64,000 nt of DNA from SAR324 cluster bacterium (GTDB lineage: Bacteria; SAR324; NAC60-12): assembly GCA_028281495.1 (NCBI GenBank), contig JANQJU010000032.1, forward strand, positions 1 through 64,000, written 5' to 3'. Each line of letters begins with the position of its first letter. Positions within the stretch are counted from its first letter, which is position 1. This document shows positions 44,701-52,800 of the stretch, in pieces. The position numbers and the translations under genes are program-made. The notes under the pieces are model-generated. The model searched no databases, was not told the DNA's origin, and saw only the letters and a program-made list of their open reading frames with translations.

Positions 44701-46756
44701 GATGAAGCTGCGTGAAGACCAGACAACTCGTGCCTCGACCAAAAAGATCGGTGAACTGAACTTGGTCCAACTGATCCCAAGGGGTTGGCAAAGAGATTTC
44801 TATAGGTGCTGCGAAACGGTTGCCACTCTGATTCCGGAAGAGTTTCACTTTATCAGGATAGAGATAGACCAAATCGGAGGTTCCCGACCCATCGGCGTCG
44901 ACTAAAAAGAGTCGAGTTGTATCAAAATCATCGCCAAATGAAGGGGGATTTTCCATGGTTACTGGTGGAGCAAATTTTCCGTACCCAAGACTGGGCCAAT
45001 ACACGACACGATCTTTTTGGATTCGGACTAACTGAGGCGTACCGGCCCCCGCCATGTCGGCAAAACGCAAACTGAGTGTTGGTGCGTCTAGTTTGGAGAG
45101 AGGCAAGTCGGGTCTCCGCTCTGTGAGGAGCGCCTGGCCATATCCCTGAGTTCGTTGATTTGGATACACACGAACCCGCTCCTCTTCAATGATCAAGAGG
45201 TCTGTTAGACCCTCTCCTGTCACATCCACGGGTTTAAAGAGGGGATCATGAAAATCCGTGGGAAACCCAGGGAGCGTTTGGAAATCCTTCCAGCTTCCAT
45301 CAGGTTTCTGGGCATAATACCCAGCTTGCATTGGGCTGCTCTCTAAAAGGTCGAGCTGCCCATTGCCAGTGACATCGATTAACGTGTGGGTCCTCCCTCC
45401 GGTTTCTCGTGAGATGGGAAAGTGCGGGATTACCTCAAAAGGCTCGAATTCTCCCTGCGTGGTACCTGCTTTCACCCCCAGAGGTTCTTGATACAGAACA
45501 GAGGTGCCGTCATTGTAGAGAATCCCAGGGATACCTTCGCTGTGAAGATCGACTAGCTGAAATGGGAAATGATCCACTCCGACCAACTCGTCTCCATCTT
45601 TCATTTGTAAATCGCCAAAAGCATGGATTCCCTTTGGAAAGGTGGAATATTCAAAGGTGAGTGCCGGCAAAGCTTGATGATGGTAATTCCCTTTTTGAAA
45701 CGAGTAACCAACTTCCTGAACTTCTTGAAGTAAACTGACGATCCGAGCTTCTTCTATATCCTGATGATTATAAGTAAACTGCCAAGCCCGCACGAGCGCC
45801 GGTTGTTTGGTTCCATATTCTTTTTCAGGAAATCGGTGAAACAACAAAATATGATAACCGAGGCGTCGAGTGCGGATCTCGAAACCTGCATGGTAGACTG
45901 AAAAGGGATCTGGACGAAGTGTAGGCGTGGAGTCTAAGACCTTCTGATAGATATCTTCACCACTAAAAGCTACCTGTCCTGAGTAGTCAATGACGACCTC
46001 AAAGTGCCAAGTGGTCGGAATCGGCTGGGATTGCAAGGAAATGGCTTCTGAGATGGGATCTTGGTTGCCGTATTCGATCCGAGCGAGGTACTTGTTCGGG
46101 TTGGGTGCTCTATGTTGTTCATAGATGGGGGTGGGAAGCGCAGCGCTGTCTTCTCCTTCCCAATGGTATTGGATGTGATTTCCTTTGGCATCAAAGCTTT
46201 CTTCAAGGAGCCACTTGAAAATATGAGTGTTTTGTTCAGGGGCCGCAATGCGCGCTTGCTCACTTCTACCAAAAATCGAAGTGAGGTTCTGCCGAGTGAC
46301 AACCTTCCAATAGGAATAGCCATCAGAGGAAACCCAATGCTCGATTCGGTCAAATTCGTCTTCCGTTCGCGAAAGGTAGCGAGTGACCTGATAATCCCCC
46401 ACCACCTTTGACGGCGTGTTGTCATCAGGAACGAGGTAATCGCTTCCTGAAAAGAGGAAGGTATCGGTTCCCATATATTGGGGGATTCCCTTAGAAGTCT
46501 GACGTACGATGTTTGGGAGCGAAAGCTCAAATCCGAGACCAAAAATTCCACTGCCGTTGCCAGAAGTGTAGTCCACACTCAGCTGCGGAGTGAAATCGCG
46601 ACTGGGGGTGAGTTCGATGGGGATCGATAAGGCCGCAGTCCCTGTGAACTCATTTTGAGAAAAAGTTTCGCCAAGCCCTTGAATCGCTCCACCGCCTTTG
46701 GGGAGAGTGGGCTGTATGGCAGTTATCTTTTGGGGAATATCCGCCCTTCTGTTCAT
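41702..46756 (-). CDS. tcdB: TcB subunit of Tc toxin (SpvB / TcdB-like)
   Basis: 1684 aa. The first ~300 residues are the SpvB domain (LPKGGGAIQGLGETFS, GTAALSIPI, PQLSVDYTSGNGSGIFGLG). Next come FG-GAP/VCBS-type propeller repeats (VDVTGEGLTDLLIIEEERV, DADGSGTSDLVYLY; about 430-680), which form the gate that docks on TcA. The TcdB middle domains follow (TRLPFPVQVIEKV, YRYRHGYYDGTEREFRGFG, ~715-800), then YD-type shell to the end. Together with TcC it forms the hollow cocoon that holds the toxin. It is about 200 residues longer than usual TcB while TcC is shorter, so the B/C boundary is shifted. GGAG precedes ATG 46754-46756; 100 bases separate it from the TcA stop. The symbol is class-level. 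Confidence 0.92.
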   Translation of the reverse strand: MNRRADIPQKITAIQPTLPKGGGAIQGLGETFSQNEFTGTAALSIPIELTPSRDFTPQLSVDYTSGNGSGIFGLGFELSLPNIVRQTSKGIPQYMGTDTFLFSGSDYLVPDDNTPSKVVGDYQVTRYLSRTEDEFDRIEHWVSSDGYSYWKVVTRQNLTSIFGRSEQARIAAPEQNTHIFKWLLEESFDAKGNHIQYHWEGEDSAALPTPIYEQHRAPNPNKYLARIEYGNQDPISEAISLQSQPIPTTWHFEVVIDYSGQVAFSGEDIYQKVLDSTPTLRPDPFSVYHAGFEIRTRRLGYHILLFHRFPEKEYGTKQPALVRAWQFTYNHQDIEEARIVSLLQEVQEVGYSFQKGNYHHQALPALTFEYSTFPKGIHAFGDLQMKDGDELVGVDHFPFQLVDLHSEGIPGILYNDGTSVLYQEPLGVKAGTTQGEFEPFEVIPHFPISRETGGRTHTLIDVTGNGQLDLLESSPMQAGYYAQKPDGSWKDFQTLPGFPTDFHDPLFKPVDVTGEGLTDLLIIEEERVRVYPNQRTQGYGQALLTERRPDLPLSKLDAPTLSLRFADMAGAGTPQLVRIQKDRVVYWPSLGYGKFAPPVTMENPPSFGDDFDTTRLFLVDADGSGTSDLVYLYPDKVKLFRNQSGNRFAAPIEISLPTPWDQLDQVQFTDLFGRGTSCLVFTQLHPTPQHWYYDFSSNQKPYLLTHLSNNMGGQTEIQYASSTKFYLEDKKAGNFWVTRLPFPVQVIEKVIQRDLISNTRLTHTYRYRHGYYDGTEREFRGFGYVERQDAEELIDLILEQDAPPSPYYVPPVRHKTWYHVGAWLKETDLLEEYKKEYFKGDSQALTLPNTLFEPADMEGDALREAHRSLQGTILRTEIYGLDKSQWESVPYRVTENRYKVQQIQAKGTHKYSVCLVHDLESLQSEYERNPNDPQTSHHLVLETDTYGHVLQSCEVTYGRRSNHGAGLAPSTRSQQTQLRILSTQNAWINQDEETRYLLGVPVERKDYEIRKLTPAHGQYFTFEELYEKIVHQFSSLDTQLRQWGRYYYCEANQTNPLPLGTVTPQILLHSVRLAELDKQITIAAFQGILTPSQIEQSLTGTDSDGGGYVTFSQGDASEFFWNPGSYHTYHDASQFYLVKTVTDPFGNPLHYHYDDYHLLVKKVIDSSENTTEMTRINYQHVSPEAIQDMNGNTSEVLLDPLGMVSVSSYYGTEGGQTCGFDSLFAPGREWPRPASVQDLIDHPNTYLKGAAHYFYYDLTSTPAFRINLVAEDYPHDGMPGGPIQTILQYSDGFGRELQSKLKAEDAAQGYWETGRDGHDQKVSPQDIWLTTGAVRYNNKDLVVRKYEPFFTDKYTYTDQEALQKLGVSPTLFYDPLGRLVLTEYPKGFRSKTLYGELTPEPPLPVTNSQGFLAHQLYGGLTERFTPSPWTILFFDRNNTLTETEYYENRDQLAHWEKVAAEKTAPFANQPQVQLLDNLARVIQTYRYGMVGSSNYVMLDLMGFQQWSADERLLNGGYHNFEYTHTLSGDSIKTISVDAGTHWRLFSTMQRVIYTRDSRNFVIQYHYDDLQRLIQKKVTGGDGAPLNEVVEYLFYGDTKLNGVLIFENPETWNNRGKQVALFDQAGLNFNACHSITGRMLRESRVCGKRDLEVLNWNIFNTNDSSVVIAALKALQKKFTPSTPNS

Positions 46757-46856
46757 ACGTTAGCTCCTTGATAATATTCCGATACGTCCCCAACTCAATC
46801 CAAACCCCCCGTGGTTTCTACATAGCCTCCATTCATGGGCTTCATATATTTTGTGC

Positions 46857-49800
46857 TCAACGTTTCATGGCGGTATATCGTAATTTGATAATCACATCCG
46901 TCAAACTCTCAAGAAGCCCAGGGTTGGCCGTTTGAGGCATCTCCAACTTCCAATCCGATATCGCTCCTGTCCCTTCAAAAGGGAGGTAGCGTTCGTCATG
47001 GAAATTCAACTCAAAAAGTCCACTATCGTCGATTCCTTGGGAGAGTAAAATTTGTTGGTCCGCCCTCCCATCTGTTTTTAGCGTGCCATCTTTCAAGTCA
47101 ATTTTATTGGATTCCTGAGTTAGGGTTGCGTGAATATCTTGATAAGGCCCTAGTACTGCTGGAATGGAAAGGGAGAGGGTCTTGATGCGACGAGAATATA
47201 AAGTTGAATAGTCCGCATCCAAGGCCTCTTTAGTGATTGAGAATTGGCATTCTTCCGTGGTTTTTAGTTTTTCAAAGGCACTTTGATTCAAGGATTTGAG
47301 GGAGATGGTCTTGACAATCTCCAAACGGCGTTTGTTTTGCTCAAGGTAGGTGCGGTCCATATTCATCAGATCCAATAGGAGGGCTTCTCCTGCCAAGAGG
47401 CCTTTGTGGAGATCGCTCCAATTTCCAGGGTTTACAAAGGTCTGAGCATTGGACAGTTCGAATTGCCAAGCCCGTTGAGCCGACATGGCCAAGTTGTAAG
47501 CAATTTGGTAAACCTGAAAATACAGTGCCGCGAGTTTTCCAATCATCCACTGGTAGAGTTCTTGATTTGTAAATTTAGTTCGTAAAAATGCCTCGATTTC
47601 TTGGACTTGGCTGATGTTGGTCTCTAACAATGTGATTTCCATTTGAGCGATCTGAAGTTGATATTGTGCCGCTTGGATCTGCTCTTGGATTTGTTTCATA
47701 TCTTCTTGCGCAACGGCTTTTTGGAGTTCCCAATCTTCCGCCCTGCGTTGATATTGTGCCAGAGTGACCGTCATATTGGCTTCTTGGTTGAGTATTCCGG
47801 CAGTCCCTTCCAAGATCATAGCCCCTTGATTGATGGCATCCCCCGGTTTGAAATCCCCCGCAGCGAGGCCAAAGACGGTAGGGATGAGATGACTGACCGC
47901 AGCCACTCCCTTGATCACTTGCGCTGTTCCTTGAAGAGCAATGGCCGCTGTTTCTAGACTAAACTGTTTTTGTTCATTACTTGACAGGCCTTGACGAATC
48001 AATTGGTCATAATGGTCATACCGAACCTGGGCTCCAGCCAACCCGGCCTGAAGGGATTGAAGGGTGGATTGAGCGGCTTTGAATTGCTCGTCTTTAATGC
48101 CTTGGGTCATGGTCATCAAGGCCTCTTCATGAGTAGTGCGTAGGCTGGCGAGATATTCGGCGTCCTTTTTTTCCAAAGCATTGAGCAAGGCATTGCCAAA
48201 CTGGACCACTACCGAAGTTGCGTTCCGAGCTTTCTCTACCAACACTCCATACCGATAATATGGCACGGGAGCCATGGCTTCTGCTAAGGCTTGACTCACG
48301 CCCAAGCCAGAGGCCACCGCCTTGATCAATTGATCGGGGGGTATCGGAGGTTGGAACAGGGGAAGGTGTTGTAGGTTGCCAGCGATGTCCAGATTGTGAC
48401 GAATGTTGTACAGACGAGATTCCACCAAGTCCCAATATTGGATAAACTTGTCGTTTTCAGGAATACCAAAATAGATGTTAGGAATTGCGTTGTTAGGATT
48501 ATCGCTCACTTCGGGAAGAAATTTCGTAGGAATTAGTTGTTCCAGATCGATCAAAAACTCTGGAATCTTGCCGTTGGCATAGTGGTCTTTGATATCACCA
48601 AGCGTGCGAGCTGCCGGAAGATCACAAGGACCGGAGTTGGCAGGCCTCTGGCCGAGCAGATCATAAGCCATCACATATAGCATGGTAGCTTCCACCAGAG
48701 ATTCCCGAGTATTCAAACGGAAAAAATAATCCCCCCAATCGATCAGGTTGTCGATATAGTGCATCACAATGGTTTTTTGATAGGCAATGGGCCTGAGAGC
48801 AGCAATGGCTTGGGGATCAAAGGGGTCATTGTGGTAGATGGCTAACTGACTCTGACTAGTCAGATCTTGCTCCAATTCTTTACTAGGAGATTCGGTCAAT
48901 TCTTTCCGCAATGTTGGATTGTGGCTGCTCCGAAGACCAACGAATTGCCAGAATTGGTCCTGCCAGATCGGGTCATCTTGATCCTCACCTTGAATTTCAG
49001 GGGTTTCTGAAGTCTCCAAATGAACCGTGGGGTTGTAAATATACTGATACCACGTTTTGACCATTTCGAACTGCTGGTGAGCATTGCAAATGTTGGCCAC
49101 TAGGAAAGGGGTGTGGAAAAACAGTTCCCAATAATAAAGCCCGTTGGCTCCAGTAAAATCGAGAGTTTCTGAAGGCCAAGGCTTAACAATTATAGCTGGG
49201 TCCGGTTCTAACGCGCTAAAACTATCCTCAGGAGTTTCTTGGGCTTTGATGCTGAACAGCCCTTGCACACCATTGGCAAAAAGATAGTCGCTCAATGTAT
49301 GAATGGTCAACGAATTGAGTCGAATATAGTGGTATTCGGAGGTGGTAACCGGGTATTGGGGGATGCTCAGATATTCGGATTTGCCTGTGTCTAAAATCGA
49401 CCAACCGTGCCAATTGGAACGGTTGAAATTTGGAGAAATCAATTGTTCGTTAGATTGTTGATCGTATAAAGTCTGAACTTCAGAAAGCTGCAACACCCTA
49501 TCGAAAATCATGATGTCCGAATAGTAGCCTACGAAATCGCTGAATCCAGGCCCCGCTCCAGCCTGTAGTTGAGTAAAACTGATATCATTGGAAGACAGGT
49601 TGTAACTGGACATGTATTCTCCATTGAAAAAAAAGTTCAAACTGTACTTATTTTGGTCAACTTTGCGTCCAGTTATTGCAAAATGGCACCATTGGTCATT
49701 CACTAAGTTGGATAATTTGGTGATGATATGAATTGGGCCTTCTGTTGGGTTCCATACCAAGGATTCTTTTTGATTCGATATGATCGCAAAAAGTGAGGGG

Positions 49801-52800
49801 TCACCAAAAATGAAGGTTCTAGATTCAAAATTGGTCCCGTACACCCAAAAAGAGAAACTAAAATCGTGGTCGATAGACAGATTGTTGATGGAGATCGGCC
49901 CTCCACCATCATTTGCCAAATAATAACTCTGACGCCCCTCAATTTCTGCAAAGGTCGGATTGTTAGCTTGTGCATTAGGATAGTCGTTATTCTCTGTAAT
50001 ATTTTTTAAATTTTTTGCCAGAGGGTAATAAGCGTCAGGAATGAGTAATAATGACCCCGTGATGGGGTAATTTGTCGAAACAGCTGGCAATGCATTGAAA
50101 CCGTTTGGCTGGGGCAAGGTAGCTGTTAATTGCCAGTCATTGAGCTGATGCACCTGCCCACTGGTTAAGGAAAAGTCAAATACAAGGATCTCATCCATGC
50201 TGCCGTCATACTCATTAGCAATTTCTAACACTTCATCATTGATTGGACCCAATGCAGTCTTCGTAGAGCTACTTTGTGGTTGGCCATCTAAATAGACGGC
50301 CGTTTTGTCAAGAGAGACAGTGACGGCTATGTGGTGCCATTCATCCGATCTAATGTAGCTATTAAATTCTACACCATTGACATACAGCTGATGGTTATCC
50401 TTTATTTCAATCAGTGTTGTCTGACGGGTTTTGACCAGAGCACCATATTGCACATTGCTGATATTGACCCATAGGGCGATAGAGTAATCTTGACCAAGTA
50501 CCAATTTATCACTGACCAAATAATTGGTTTTGTCGAATTTAAAAGCACTCTTGCGACCATATCGATCCTCCACATATTTGATTGTGCCTTCGGTTTGGAT
50601 ATTATTTGGAATGCTGCCGCTGATGTTTACCACCAAGGCATGAACTTGTTTGTTTAAATTGATATCAAGTACAGCATTCAATAGGGACGAATACTGAACA
50701 ATAATCCGTTCTTCTCTCGTGATTGCTTCAATCCTTTGCCACTGAACCGCTTCCGCTTTTTTTCTAGTATTCACCTCTTTGGGCAGAAGAATAGGTTCTC
50801 CCAGTGTTTGAGGAGCGGTCCAATTTTTATTGAAGTTGTAAAAAGAGTACTGAATCGTTGCATTGAAACGGTCACTTTCGATTGAATTGTCAGCTTTCTC
50901 AGCAGGAGCGGGTTTGATGTCAACCCAAAATACAAAGAGTCGGTTAAACGCATAAACAGGTGAGGCAAATTTTGCAGTAATCGCTTGTTCGATTTTGAAC
51001 CAAGGAGACCATTGAGTAGCGAGGTAAGTTTGTTGAGTCGAATCATAATCAAACCGAGCGGTACGATAATAATATTGATAGGGCTGGGTGTAAGTCCGAT
51101 TGAGCAGGTAAAGATTCTGAGGGAGATAGTTCGTTTGTGTCGGATCCTCGATTTCCTCCAGGTAGGCTCCTGCAAATTTGAGATTGGCTACTGCTGCAAA
51201 TCCATCGAGGTACGTGTTGACTCCAATGGTTACACTTTCCTGGTCAATGTGGGTCTGTTGCAAGGATTCGATCAATTGATTGAAGAGTTCGGTCCTTTGT
51301 TTACGCAATTCGGGTTGAATGTAATTTTCTGGATAAAGAAAGGTTTTTCGATTGGCCTCCCAAACGCGATAACTTCCCATCCATGACCAGTACTGATCGA
51401 TTTGTTCTTGGGTGTCCTTAAACTCCAAGTCGGTTTCCAAATTCATGCGAGCCCGTTCGATATACAGCTGCAAACATCCAATGGCCTCTTTAATAACCGA
51501 AGTCTGGACCAAACCCGTAACTTCCACATCGATTAAAAAGTATTCATATAAATCCCGACGCGTTGCAATGCCTTCCAACCCTTCTTGTTGGAGTTGGAAA
51601 ATGACATAATCTGCCAAAACATCTCTCTTGGCTTGATCCAAGCTAATTTGGATGGGCTTATACACCTCCTTCCATTCAGTATCGGCATACCGTCCTTTGA
51701 TCGCCCCTAAAAGCGCGTCGGACGATGGCACAAAGGCCGAATAGTCGGTTTGATTCTTCAACGCATCGAGTTGTAAGAGTCCGGCAATATTCAAGCTCGT
51801 CTGCGCCCTCAAATCAAAGCTGTTTTTCATCCGAACGACTGCTTCTACCGTACCGTAAAGAGAGGGTTGTTGAGATGGCCAAAAATGATTGATCAGGATC
51901 AAAATCTGGTCCGGGTCCCACTGCGTCAGCTTCGAAAGCTGTTCCACGATATCATCCATATCTAGCTCATCTGCATACGCTGTCATTAAATAGTAAATCC
52001 GATCTTTTTGAGACTGGAACTGCTTCCCCAAGACAAAATTGGCGTCATCGGGACCGGTGAGCAGTTTGAACGCTTCTAGAATCAGACCTTGACCGTTGAT
52101 GTAACCTCGGGTGACCAGATCGCTCCAAAGCAGCTTGCCTTGAATAGCATCGCCCAACAAATCGACTAGATCCATTTTAGTGAGCTTGCCACTGACGTGG
52201 GTAAAGTAGTGAATGAAGCCATTTTCATGATCTTGGTAAGTGTTGACCAACTTCTTGAAATCAGAAAGCCGTTGGATATCCACTAAAGTGAGGGCATGGA
52301 TGTTGGAGATATTGTAAAATTCGGGATTCTCAAGGAGATTTCGAAGTTCGCTATAGGTCAATCGAAAAACTCTAGCTAAGCAAGAATATCGATTGATCAA
52401 ATCGAGCTCATGGAGCACGGTTTGAGGCACGGTATCAGCCATTTCTAGGAGTCCCTGACGATTAAAAAGAAAAGCGAGTAGACTTTGAAGGAGGGAGGCC
52501 TCATTGAGCGTATTGGCGACCCATTCTACAATTGCAGATACCGCATTGGAGTCGATGCCAAATTGAATGGATAATGTATTGGCCAAGGTTTTATCTTGGA
52601 GTTGACGAGCTGCGATCAGCAGATTTTGAAGAACTTCTGCTAGAGCCTCGATGGTTTGAGCATCTTCAGTTGGGGCGAATTGTTCTAGCAATTCGATCAA
52701 GTGAGTCCGAGTCGGCACCTCAAGAACAAGCCCTTGGGAAGAAATCAAATTCCAGGTCACCAGTTGTTGGTAAAATGCATCAAGAGTCACCCCAGGGATA